Shown piece by piece: positions 33,806 to 45,859 of a DNA stretch of 64,000 nucleotides. The notes beneath the pieces were generated by a model. The model was not told the DNA's origin. It was given only the letters and a program-made list of their open reading frames with translations, and did not search any database. The DNA is from Orobanche coerulescens (Eukaryota > Streptophyta > Magnoliopsida > Lamiales > Orobanchaceae). The translations under genes and the position numbers were made by a program. The DNA lies in contig CM065805.1 of assembly GCA_033398695.1 (NCBI GenBank), forward strand, positions 165,145,787-165,209,786. Reading direction: 5' to 3'. How positions within the stretch are numbered: the stretch's first letter is position 1; each line of letters begins with the position of its first letter.

Positions 33806-34918
33806 TAACGCAAGATTCACAAGGAAATCATTAACGCATGCTAACGTACGCTAAAGTATCAAGACAGTAAGGTCTGAAATTTTTAAGTGAAAGCAGACAA
33901 TGTATGCTAAAGACTACCTAACGCACGCTACGGAAGCAAGTCAGTAAATTTTGATATTCCTTCACAACAAGCAGTTAACACACACTAAGATATGAAACAA
34001 CGCACGCTAAATGAAAAATCTGATCGTTGCATAAGATACATATAACGCACTCTAATGGCTATTAGCGCACGTTATTTTTTAAATTCTACCGTTGGATATA
34101 CAATGGTTGGACAACCTTTTCGGACATGGAAATCATGCAAATCTGGAAAGCAAAGATTGACCATCTAGAGCACGCTATGAAGATGAATAACGTATGCTAA
34201 GTTTAATTTAGATCCATTGGACAGAAGACTTTCAGTATCAAGACCGTTTCTTTTTCAAAGTCAAAAGTAAAGGTACTCCGATAACTCACGCTAAAGCACA
34301 CAATAATGCACGCTAATGATGTCAGATGACAAGACAACAAGTCTTGCTCAAACGGTATAAATACCCACACCTTGGGTACTTCAAGACACATAAATACAAT
34401 ATGATTGATATACATTCCGAGATTTGACTATCGATATAAGCTATTTATACATTATCTAGTTTTGACAAGAAAGATACGAGTGTTGTATTTACATTGTAAT
34501 ATCACTTATACTTCATGTTATCTTTGATTGGTGTGTTCGAGTGTTGCACGACCTTGAGAGAAATGAATCAAGAACTTCAATCCGGTGTTATTAGGATCAT
34601 TGATCCGGTATTGTTAGGATCGAATTTTGAAGATCGTAAGTAAGGTTTATTTAGTTCCGATAGAATACTAGAGAGAAAATATTTATTGTTTGTTTGGTTG
34701 TGCTTCGAAGAAAAGCTGTGTGACGGTTGTGCCCGGACCTATAGAAGACGAGGAAAAGTTGAGTGTGGTTCTTCTTGATCTAATAGAAAAAGGAACGAAG
34801 AGTTGTTGAACCTCTATAAATTTCTATGTCATTTACTTTCGGTACTTTCATTTAATATCATCAAAGAAAAAATTATCTCCACTATTCAACCCTCTTTTAT
34901 TGGAACTATTCACTTTTA
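33806..34918 (+). mobile_element. LTR of a further element (C2), probably copia
   Basis: It replaces the leader and 5' LTR of element A immediately upstream of gag; the exact left edge is not clear. It contains an array of TAACGCACGCTA-like palindromes (33832-34314), a TATA box (GGTATAAATACCC, 34356) and is followed by a primer site at 34920. It lacks the TGTAATA…TGTTACA ends of the Tekay LTRs, hence the separate label. Confidence 0.6.
33832..34314 (+). repeat. Palindrome array in the C2 LTR
   Basis: Variants of TAACGCACGCTA occur mostly as pairs 20-22 bp apart: 33898/33919, 33976/33998, 34043/34063, 34166/34188 and 34282/34303, plus two overlapping copies at 33832-33853. The motif is the same as in Tekay LTRs although this LTR seems to belong to another family. 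Confidence 0.7.
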
Positions 34919-34919
34919 A

Positions 34920-34994
34920 GTTGGTATCGGAGCGGGCCTGTTTTAAAACTGGTTTAACCACCAAAGGGAAAAAGATCCACAAATGGCTCGTATG
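34920..34994 (+). pseudogene. gag: C2 primer-binding site and first gag codons
   Basis: TTGGTATCGGAGCGGG follows the LTR. The first ATG (34983) gives M-A-R-M, then sequence is cut by LTR P2 at 34995. No downstream part of this element was recognised in the window. Confidence 0.6.
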
Positions 34995-37372
34995 TGTAAT
35001 ATCCTGAAATTCTATTATGACTATTTAATGTTATTTTATCCGAGTTATATTGTACAGTGTGGATAAAATAAATTGAGAACTCAGACAGTTGTATTTGTAT
35101 AATTGACGTGATTGGTTGACAGTTATAATTGAGGACATCGTGTATCAGGTTGTTTTAATTTTGATGTCGGGTATATCATGTGAGAATGTTATTGGGACGA
35201 GTATATGTATTCACTATGTCGTGTATACGTATTCGGTATGTTGAGATGACAGCCAGGAGCAGCTATTTTTGGCTAAGTTCAGAAGCCATTACGTACGTTA
35301 AGATGAAGAGCTTACGTACGTTAAGTTGGTAAGTATAACGTACGCTATGTATCATGCATTATGTACGTTAAAGCATCAGGTGAGATGCAGTCGTCTGATA
35401 AGAGGACTTTGTCTAAATACAAGCATAACGTACGTTAAGCATAAAAGCTTACGTATGTTAAGACATAGCCGTAACATACGTTATGTTGAGTATATAACAT
35501 ACGTTACGTTGAGTATATAACGTATGTTATGAAGAGAATCGGACAGGGTCCGAAGTGTCGGCAACTTTCGGCGCAGATGTGGATAGGAGAAGTCAACTCC
35601 GAGTTAACGTACGTTGTGAGTGGTACATTACGTACGTTAAATGGGTATATTTCTGTAGCAAGTCAACTCTATGTTATGTACGCTATAGCACAGGTGTTAC
35701 ATACGTAATACAAGGTACGAAATGAGGCAGTGGGTTCTGGAGTAACGTTACATATGCTACCGAAGTCGGATAACGTACGTAATGCTCGTTACGTACGTTA
35801 GGTGGATCAGGTAACGTACGTAACGACTGAAGTTTATATAAATACGAGATGTCTGTCACTTTGATATTTTGAGAGTTTCACTTCATTTCTTCATCCTTCA
35901 ACCCTCCGAGATGGAATTTTGTCTCTTCTACGTCGATTATGAGCTTGATGGCATGGATTTGGAGCTTGAGATATAAAGATATTGTTGATCCTTGAGGTGT
36001 TTGATGGTGTTGTTCGTGTTCTTGAGGTATGCTGATGAACTCTACATCTTGATTTCGGATTCTTGGTATTGTTATCCTTATTTACTTCGTATGATAATGG
36101 TTATAGTGGTGTTGTTATGATTCTTAATGCTATGTGAAGTGTATTTTGAAGATTATGATGATATATGCCTTGTATTATGAGTTAGATGATGGTTTAGATG
36201 TTAGAACACATCGGATTATGTCGTTTTGTTGATTATGAACGTGATTTCGGATTAATTCATGTTCCTGAAGAACTCTTGAGTTATATATGTCATGATCTTA
36301 TGAATAAGGGATGGAATTTGGAAAGATTATGGTTAATCTTGGAATATGATTATTCATGATAATAACCGCTAATTTGCTTTCTATGAATTTACGAATATGA
36401 ACAAGAAGGAACCTTGTTGATTCGTATTTAAAGTTGAAGTTGGAGTTGAGTATGTTAAGACACTTAGTTGAATTAATTATTGATATGATTATTGGATTGT
36501 GCAATCATATTATGGTTATGTATTCGTAATCGATAGATTTGGGTTGTTCGGATTTGTGTTTAATCGGGATATTGTGGAACTGTTGGGTTTGTTGATCGAT
36601 TATATTGATTGTTAATTATGATTATCGAGTTGCAGTTTATATTGTGGATATGAGTTCATAATTGTCGAGTTGGATTATTTGGTTTTGTATATGATCGAGA
36701 AATCGCTGAACCGTTGAGTTTGATTGGTTGGCTATGTCGGTTATTGATTGTTATCGGATTGTTGTTAATTGATTACTTCAATAGGTTGTGATAATTGATA
36801 GATGACTAGAATAATATGTTGAGTTCGAGTATGTTCGAGAATTGCTTTGGCCGAGACCTAGGAGCTTGTAGACGAAGGCAAGGAATTGGTAGCAGATTCA
36901 CTATCATCGTATCGGTATCGAGGCAAGTTATTACTTGTTCAGTTTATAATACTTAATAAATGGTTTCAGTTTCATGTCGGTTATAATGCATATATCAATG
37001 ATTATCACTGCGATTTCTGAAGATTTGGATTGTATGTAGTTTTCCGATTTTTGGGAGTTAAATCATAATGTATATGATTTCCATTCGTTATTGGTATATT
37101 TGGGTATCGAGGATATATTGTTTTAAGCGTGAGGATATGAGTTATCTACAGTCCGTGGTACTTCCGGATCGTCGAATATTGAGCAAATTGTTAGTGATGG
37201 TTTTGACATCAAGATCGCTCTCGAAGGACTCGAGGCAAGTACTCTAATCATTTTTTTTCATTTAGTGTCGATCATGTTGTGATGCATTCGTATATTGTTG
37301 TTGACGTGCATTTGTGTAATGTTGTTTTATGCAGTTGTACATTGTAGTTGTTCGTCTACCATGCGTTGGTCC
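34995..37372 (+). mobile_element. LTR 'P2', left part
   Basis: Starts TGTAATATCC inside the C2 gag. It contains a palindrome array (35289-35823), TATA (35835), donor-like GAG/GTATG (36027) and two CGAGGCAAGT motifs (about 36919 and 37231). It is cut at 37373 by the non-autonomous element and continues at 45384. Confidence 0.8.
35289..35823 (+). repeat. Palindrome array of P2 (TAACGTACGTTA type)
   Basis: Starts include 35289, 35312, 35336, 35359, then 35426, 35449, 35472, 35495, 35518, later 35771, 35789 and 35812. The block 35426-35518 is exactly 23 bp per step. The TATA (TATATAAATA) starts at 35835, 23 bp after the last copy. Confidence 0.9.
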
Positions 37373-40174
37373 TGTAACACCCCCAAATCACTCGGGAATA
37401 TTACAGCGCCGCAGACCCTCTCCATGAGGATCTAGCAGGCTAAATACAGAAAACACCACAATACAATACATGCCGACATGTCTAAATAACGAATCATTAG
37501 ACTGATTTGGTCTTTTACCGCAACATACACATCAACCATACATTACTCTTCCTCACAACTCATACCCACGCAGGTGTTAGAATACATCAATATTTCCATA
37601 AAATAGAAAATCCCACAACGGGAAGACAAAACAACAAGACTTCACCAAATACTCAATACCGGTCTTCATGTGATTAGTATCGTTGTCTTCCATCATCCTT
37701 CGTAACGATCCTGTGAATTGATCCCCAGCAACCTGCAAGTACCTGGACGCAATACAGACATCCACCCCCCGAATACTCGTGGGTTAGCAAAACTCCACTG
37801 TTTTGCTAGTGCAAGTATAAAACACCAATACAAGCCATACACAACATACTTCAAGAACATATTAATCGTGAATATACGTCCCTAGATAATTCACTTGATC
37901 AAAACAGTTTGAAATATGAAAGGTAGGAATAAAACCATTATACATCTTACAAGACATTTTATGATCTCGGGAGTTTTGAAAACATTTAGGATTTAAGAAT
38001 TCTCAAGTCTTTCGAAACCACTTAGGGACGCAGCCCAAAAATCATTTTACAAAATACAATTCTGATAACAACACGGGTCCATGACCTAACCATAACATTC
38101 TAATCACAAATACGGGGTCCAAGACCCAAATCATCCACATCACATACTCGAAAGAATAACCCAACAGAAACTACACAGTGTCAAACATTACCATGACAAT
38201 AGTCTCACAGAACAACATCAGAGGGCACAAACTTGCAACTTAACCATACGGTCGAACTCGACACACCACAAAGCTACAATGCACAGAGCAACCACAGGAC
38301 TCGCGAACCCATACCAAATTATCGCAACGAAGAGACGAATCATACACAACACATTTTCTGGTGCCATTCCAGCTAAGTATAATACCATTTGAACTGCCAT
38401 TCTAATTAGATGAAATATGCACCAAAATCATAGTTCTCCAACAAAACATTTCAATGATAACCATTGGTACAAGACTCATGGCCACCGTACCCCACAGAGG
38501 CCCCGTCGGACCATCCCTGAGTGGTTAACCCTAGTTCACGATACGCACACAAATGGCAATACGTATCCCTAGAGGCCCCGTCGGACCATCCCTGGGTGAA
38601 CATACATATATACATCCACAACATCCACGGGAAGCCATAATCCAAATATTAGAATATGCAAACAAATGCAAATTACTTGCTAGAATGGCCACTTTATTCG
38701 ACATATACTTTATTCACAACTAATATCACATAACAACAAGCAAATACCAATACCAAACGACACTAAGTGCCACAACCTCTTTACAAAGGAGTAACAACTA
38801 ATATCGCACAACGTCACATATTCATAGAACAAGTACATGTGTCAATACACAATCCTCGGCAAATGATTACGGTCTACTATATTCAAGTAATACAATCACA
38901 ACACCTTCCAACATACGGCATTAACTACATATTCCGAAACACATTCATTCACGAAGCATCCGAGTTATCTTTGAAGGAAAATCTTTTATTGAGGATATAC
39001 CGATCCTTTTTGAAAGTTCATTAAAACGTTAAAATTTCACATATAATCAATTACGAACTATTACGTCTACGAAACACGAAATGTATGGGCAAGATACTTG
39101 CCTCGATACTGCGAACAACGGAACGACGAACAGGCACGGTCGGGTCACCCTCGGACTTCCAAGAATGACCGAGAACTCGAAAACTCCGCGAAACTATAAA
39201 AATAACATCACCACGAATCAATAACGCTAATCGGAATTCGAATCAACCTGAAAAACAATAAGGATCCGAGGGTTTCTTCAAGACAAATCGAGAATCAAGT
39301 TTCGGGTGATAAAAATTGATAAATGAGTCACAAAATACGAAGACCATGATCAATACAACAAGAATACCAAAATTAATTCATTAATCTCGGACAAAACCAA
39401 CGAATCACGAATAAACCCCCAAAAATCGTACAACTAGGGGTCTAGGGAAGAAAATACCTTGATTCGACGAAGAACAAGGATTCGACGATGATATAATCGA
39501 AAAGGATCTTCCAAAACATCTTGGAAATGAGTAGAATCGGCCAAGAACCCGGGTCCCCGAGCCTCCCGTCGCCAGCCGCCACAAGAGATGAGAAAAAGGG
39601 TAAAAATGAGGTCTGGCCGAAGCCCAAGCCTATATATGCCGACAGCGTTACGGCCGTAACTGGCAGTGCCTTACGGCTATAACTCGATCAACTCCATTTA
39701 CGTACGTAACAGCTGCTGCCTTATGTACGTAACGAGCACGCCTTACGGCCGTACTCGACGCAGCCTTACGGCCGTAACCGGGTCCCCAGGGCTACTGCCC
39801 GAAATCTGCCGACCCATTACAACCGTAACTGGCCAATGCCTAGCAGCCGTAACGAAGCCTTACGACCGTAACAGGATGACCCGTATGGCCGTAACCGAGT
39901 CCTCACAGGCCAGGTTGTGCGGGTGTCTTACGGCCGTAATCGGCCCGGCCTTACGATCGTAACTCGACCCAGCAGCCCTTCGACTGCCCAGCTAGAGACT
40001 CGACGATGTCTCGATCACGCAAACGCACCGACCATGATCCAAAACAATAACGAACAAGCTATGAAATTCAACGAATAACAGTGCAAGCACACAATTCCAA
40101 GGACGCAGACGACAACAGTCCGTTCGACCAAAGAAAAATTCAACGAAACCAGAACGAAGATCTCGGGTATTACA
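37373..40174 (-). mobile_element. LTR 'M2': 3' LTR of the non-autonomous element
   Basis: On plus from TGTAACACCCCC to CTCGGGTATTACA, 2802 bp; near-identical to 42672-45383. On minus: array 39962-39648, TATA at 39636, donor-like CAAG/GTATT (39455), CGAGGCAAGT (about 39100) and a 75-bp duplication of GAGGCCCCGTCGGACCATCC (38497 and 38572). Short open frames shared with M3 drift and carry no known domain. Confidence 0.9.
39648..39962 (-). repeat. Palindrome array of M2 (TTACGGCCGTAA type)
   Basis: Starts at 39648, 39671, 39698, 39721, 39743, 39766, 39817, 39841, 39860, 39883, 39928 and 39951. Most steps are 22-24 bp. The core is GGCC, with a few TTACGTACGTAA copies in the same register. Minus TATA start (39636) lies 23 bp from the minus start of the nearest copy (39659). 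Confidence 0.9.
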
Positions 40175-42671
40175 TTCTACCTCCCTTAAAAGAAGTTTCA
40201 TCCCCGAAACTTAAAACATATAATGAACAACACAAAACAAACTCAGATAACGCACGCTATCCATTGCCGACGACTTGCAACGAATCACATGCAACACGTA
40301 GCTGCTACCATCCATATCGCTACACCAGAACCACAACAAAACATAACGAATAAAAATCAATATGGTTAACCAACCCGAATAGCAAAACAATCAAAACACG
40401 AGTTAATCGTTGAACAAATACGAAATTCCGACGACACAAGGTTTAGAAGGTCGAATATGAAGTTAATTTCCCGAAATTACAGAAATTACGAAGTGATCTG
40501 AACCCTCAAAAATCATGATACAAGATCAACAAATACCGGACAACAAATGATCGAGACGACAATGGTTGAACAATCATATCGGAATCATAACGAATAATAA
40601 AAATCGAATAGCATCCCCGTAGTTCACAGCTCGACTCAAGATAATATATGATCTGGTGAAAATGATAAGATATGCATTTACATAAGATTCACATGAGTGG
40701 AACCAAATTCGGAAAAAGTCACGACGACAAACGGATTAACCCGAAACAATACCGCAACTCGTTCGAACAACAAAAAGTGAAGAGTAGAACAAGTCCAGAA
40801 AATATCAATGAATACAAATGAGTTGATAGAGTCGAACAAAACGGAAGTGAAAAAAAATATGGGTATTACACCATACCACCATTAAAAGAGTTTTCGTCCC
40901 CGAAACCAAATCAACAAGAACGGAGTGCTAGAATAGCAACCTTCCCGGCAATATTCTCTTGGTCCCACATCTGATCTCCATGACCATCTGTACCGCGGTC
41001 ACGACCGCGTCCTCTGCCCTTCTGCATACTAAGCGAATACTCACTCAATACGATGGCACAACATATCGACATAAGGTATCTAATAGCAACACGATAAGTG
41101 TGCCCATTCTGGATAATTACACGAATACAAAATTTACAAATGCGATACTCGGAACTTGCTATCATAGCCAACCATTTAAATAATCACCTCAACAAAAGTC
41201 TTATCACTCATACCAGTTCAAACACGGCCGTAATAACTATACACCAATGTAATTAACCATTTATAACGTTCTCCTCAAATCCCCACGAGGTATCCATTTA
41301 GATGATATCATTTGAAAACCTTTGGAATTCGTATATATATTTTGAAGAAAAAAAATTGTGTTGGTTTTTGAAATAAAAATTTTATGGTGTGAAATATTTT
41401 TGAAAATCATGTAATTGGATTTTTTGAAAATACAACAGTACGTTAAAAATCATTTTCGAAAATTCTCCCAGCACTACACAAAAATCAACGACGTAACATT
41501 TTATGAAATGTTCAAGGTACTTTAAAACAACTCTTTCAATACCGTCGGGGTTCCATTAGAAAATTCAAGGCCGCTCGCCAATTTCAAATGATTTTCAAAA
41601 TCCACACGAGGCCGCCGAGTACTCGCACCGTCAAAACATTTTTAAAAATTGATTTTCCACAACTTGCTCAAGTTTATGAAATTTTCAGGAAAGCGTTTTT
41701 CGAACACACCCACAACAGACATAATTTATCACTTCATCAAACAAAATTCTTTACCATCAAATCCAATCACATGTCAACACCATCTGCCCACATAATTACA
41801 GTATCACACAAGCAACCGTCAAAAGATAATTAACATCTAAAACAGAAATCCTACCTCTCAGTACCTCACAACAAGTGCATCCAGAATGACTTAACGTTCA
41901 TACCACCAACTTAATCACAATTTGAGCATTATTGCCCAAAAAATAATGCAAACATCACTACATACCTCCGAACCAACGATCGTGGAATCAAAAGTTGAAA
42001 GCGAGAGTCACGTTTCAAGTAAATTCTTGATAGACCTCCTTTGAGTTTTAAAAATCAATTTTTGAAAATTGCAATGCAAAATGAGAATAAAATATAAGTA
42101 GTTTGAGTTCTCCAAAAATTTTCGGTCTCGAGGTCATCATACGAAAATCAAACTCTTTCCCTTCTTGAAGGGGGTTTTAAAATAAAATTTACGTGACTTC
42201 CCAAAACAGTTAAAGTTTTTTAAAATATTACGTTGATAAACCTTCATTGAGTAACCACACCAAAACATCACTCCTGTAAAAAATGGTTTATACAAAGATA
42301 TATACATATACATACATACATACATACATACATACACACTGGCACCGCTCTTCATCCCAGCACAACACGAGAATCAACAAGCATGGATTACGTATTCACA
42401 ATTCATGTTTAAACTCTGTATGATAACACAAAATCACACAAGGTCGTATAACACGAGACACAACAAAGTAGGGAGACTTACATCCACAGATCGCAAGAAG
42501 ATGATGGCTGCACCTCGATAATAATCAAGATCGACATCTCAGATGACGCGTCGCGACACGACTCGGTCAGAAAAAACCCGACAAGACAAGACAAGACAAG
42601 ACAAGGCCCGACAACACACAACTCGACCCGACAGACTAGGTTTCCGCAATCTAAGCTCCGATACCATATTA
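40175..42671 (-). other. Internal region of the non-autonomous element
   Basis: Plus TACCTCCCTTAAAAGAAGTTTC at the left is the polypurine tract of a minus element (read in reverse). At 40861-40905 a second LTR-end/polypurine signature appears (GGGTATTACA … TTAAAAGAGTTTTCG), implying another element's edge inside. Just beyond, a minus frame begins M-Q-K-G-R-G-R-G-R-D-R-G (41029), like a Tekay gag start, but no further gag or pol is found. The rest is AT-rich, with TACA repeats at 42303-42340 and GACAA repeats at 42577-42606. Confidence 0.7.
42655..42666 (-). promoter_or_regulatory. Primer-binding site of the non-autonomous element
   Basis: Minus reads TGGTATCGGAGC, five bases from the LTR start at 42672. 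This shows that the element keeps the priming signals although it lacks proteins. Confidence 0.85.
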
Positions 42672-45383
42672 TGTAACACCCCCAAATCACTCGGGAATAT
42701 TACAGCGCCGCAGACCCTCTCCGTGAGGATCTACAGGCTAAATACAGAAAACACCACAATACAATACATGCCGTCATGGCTAAATAACGAACCATTAGAC
42801 CGATTTGGTCTTTTACCGCAACATACACATCAACCATACATTACTCTTCCTCACAACTCCTATCCACGCATGTGTTAGAATACATCAACGTTTCCATAAA
42901 ATGGAAAATACCACAATGGGAAGACAAAACAACAAGACTTCACCAAATACTCAACACCGGTTTTCATGTGATTAGTATCGTCGTCTTCCATCATCCTTCG
43001 TAACGATCTCGTGAATTGCTCCCCAGTAACCTGCAAGTACCTGGACGCAATACAGACATCCACCCCCCGAATACTCGGGGATTAGCAAAAATCCACTGTT
43101 TTGCTAGTGCAAGTATAAAACACAAATACAAGCCATACACAACATACTTCAAGAACATATTAATCGTGAATATACGTCCCGAGATAATTCACTTGATCAA
43201 AACAATTTTAAATATGAAAGGTAGGAATAAAACCATTATACATCTTACAAGACACTTTACGATCTCGGGAGTTTTGAAAACATTTGGCATTTAGGAATTC
43301 TCAAGTCTTTCGAAACCACTTAGGGACACAGCCCAAAAATCATTTTACAAAATACAATTCCGATAATAAATCACAGGTCCACGACCCAACCATAACATTC
43401 CAATCACAAATACGGGGTCCACGACCCAAATCATCCACATCACATACTCGAAAGAATAACCCAACGGAAACTGCACAGTGTCAAATATTACCATGACAAC
43501 AGTCTCATAGAACAACATCAGAGGGCACAAATTTGCAACTTAACCATATGGTCGAACTCGACACACCACAAAGCTACAATGTACAGAGCAACCACAGGAC
43601 TCACGAACCCATACTGAATTATCGCAACCAAGAGACGAATCATAAACAACACATTTTCTGGTGCCATTCCAGCCAAGTACAATATCATTTGAACTGTCAT
43701 TCTAATCAGATGAAATATGCGCCAAAATCATAGTTCTCCAACAAACCATTTCAATGTTAACCGTTGGTATGAGCCTCACGGCCACCGTACCCCGCAGAGG
43801 CCCCGTCGGACCATCCCTAGGTGGTTAACTCTAGTTCGCGATACGCACACACACGGTAATACGTATCCCTAGAGGCCCCGTCGGACCATCCCTGGGTGAA
43901 CATACATATATACATCCACAACATCCACGGGAAGCCATAATCCAAATATTAGAATATGCAAACAAATGCAAATTACTTGCTAGAATGGCCACTTTATTCG
44001 ACATATACTTTATTCACAACTAATATCACATAACAACAAGCAAATACCAATACCAAACGACACTAAGTGCCACAACCTCTTTACAAAGGAGTAACAACTA
44101 ATATCGCACAACGTCACATATTCATCGAACAAGTACATGTGTCAATACACAATCCTCGGCAAATGATTACGGTCTACTATATTCAAGTAATACAATCACA
44201 ACACCTTCCAACATACGGCATTAACTACATATTCCGAAACACATTCATTCACGAAGCATCCGAGTTATCTTTGAAGTAAAATCTTTTATTGAAGATATAC
44301 CGATCCTTTTTGAAAGTTCATTAAAACGTTAAAATTTCACATATAATCAATTACGAACTATCACGTCTACGAAACACGAAATGTATGGGTAAGATACTTG
44401 CCTCGATACTATGAGCAACGGAACAATGAACGGACACGGTCGGGTCACACTCGAACTTCCAAGAATGACCAAGAACTCGACAACTCTGCGAAACTACAAA
44501 AATAACATCACCACGAATCAATAACGCTAACCAGAATCCGAATCTACTCGAAAAACAACAAGGATCCGAGGATTTCTTCAAGACAAATCGATAATCAAGT
44601 TCCAGGTGATAAAAATCAATAAATGAGTCATAAAATCCGAAGAACATGACCAATACAACAAGAATACCAAGAACAATTCATTAATCTTGGACAAAAATCA
44701 ACAAATCACGAAGAAACCCCCAAAAATTGTACAACTAGGGTTCTAGGGAAGAAAATACCTTGATTCGACGAAGAACAAGGATTCGGCGATGATATAATCG
44801 AAAAGGATCTTCCAAGACATCTTGGAAATGAGTAGAATCGCCCAAGAACCCGAGTCCCTGAGCCTCCCGTCGCCAGCCGCCACAAGAGATGAGAAAAAGG
44901 GTAAAAATGAGGTCCGACCGAAGCCCAGGCCTATATATACCGACAGCGTTACGGCCGTAGCCGGCAGTGCCTTACGGCCGTAACTCGATCAACACCCTTT
45001 ACGTATGTAACGGCTGCTGCCTTACGTAAGTAACGAGTACGCCTTACGGCCGTACTCGACGTAGCCTTACGGCCATAACCGGGTCCCCAGGGCTACTGCT
45101 CGAAATCTGCCGACGCATTACGGCCGTAACCGCCCAATGCTTAGTGGACGTAATGAATCCTTGCGGCCGTAACTCGACCCAATAGCCCTTCAACTGCCCA
45201 GCTAGAGACTCGACGACGTCTCGATCACAGAAATGAACCGACTTGATCCAAAACAATAACGAATAGGCTACGAAATTCAACGAATCACAGTGCAAGCACA
45301 CGATTCCAAGGACGCGGACGACAACAGTCCATTCGACCGAAGAAAAAATCAACAAAACCAGAACGAATATCTCGGGTATTATA
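42672..45383 (-). mobile_element. LTR 'M3': 5' LTR of the non-autonomous element
   Basis: Partner of M2, 2712 bp. It ends TATTATA (expected TATTACA) at 45383. Flanks of the whole element are GGTCC (37368-37372) and TGTCC (45384-45388), a near-perfect 5-bp target duplication within LTR P2. The 90-bp length difference from M2 is explained by a contraction inside the palindrome array. Confidence 0.9.
44949..45172 (-). repeat. Palindrome array of M3 (TTACGGCCGTAA type)
   Basis: Starts at 44949, 44972, 44999, 45022, 45044, 45067, 45118, 45141 and 45161, the same pattern as M2 up to its eighth copy. The stretch matching 39860-39951 of M2 (91 bp, about four steps) is missing here. Minus TATA starts near 44937, 23 bp from the nearest copy. 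Confidence 0.9.
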
Positions 45384-45859
45384 TGTCCGACGGGATCATC
45401 ATGGGAATCTATAGCTGTGTGCGCTGGATCGTTGGACGGGTTTTCCACCATGCGTTGGTCCGACGGGATCATCATGGGAATCTATAGCTGTGTACGCTGG
45501 ATCGTTGTATTACCATGTATTGTTGTTGTACATATGTATATTATTGGTTATACACCTCTTGTTGATCTAAGAGGATCATCTTGGGATCTATGCTGTGTGC
45601 GCTGGATCATCGGATTTCCATTGAGTATACATTGTTGTTATTATTATGGGCATATTGATGTCGTCGTGTGAGTATGCATTTGTAGGTCTCTTGTAGGACC
45701 AGATCCATATGTTGTATTGATCTGATCTCGGATTAGACTGACATGATTGTTGTGGCATTGCGTATCTTGAGGTATGTTCCGTATTTCCTTTGGTAGTTAT
45801 CTTTTGATGGGCAATCGATTATCGTGTTAAGATTTGATGATTTTATCCGATGGATCGAA
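45384..45859 (+). mobile_element. LTR 'P2', right part
   Basis: Resumes the P2 sequence with GTCCGACGGGATCATCATGG, matching P1 near 12020. It holds a 75-bp tandem duplication of the unit ending GTGTGCGCTGGATCGTTGG. It is cut by LTR M4 at 45860. Confidence 0.8.

Noticed and set aside
42303..42340. ACATACATAC run as a regulatory element
   Set aside because: It is a plain TACA microsatellite; no associated motif or conservation in other elements is visible.
38767..44279. Identical plus frames at 38767 and 44067 as a conserved small protein
   Set aside because: They are identical because M2 and M3 are the two LTRs of one insertion; the frame ends differ and there is no homologous frame in the other LTRs.
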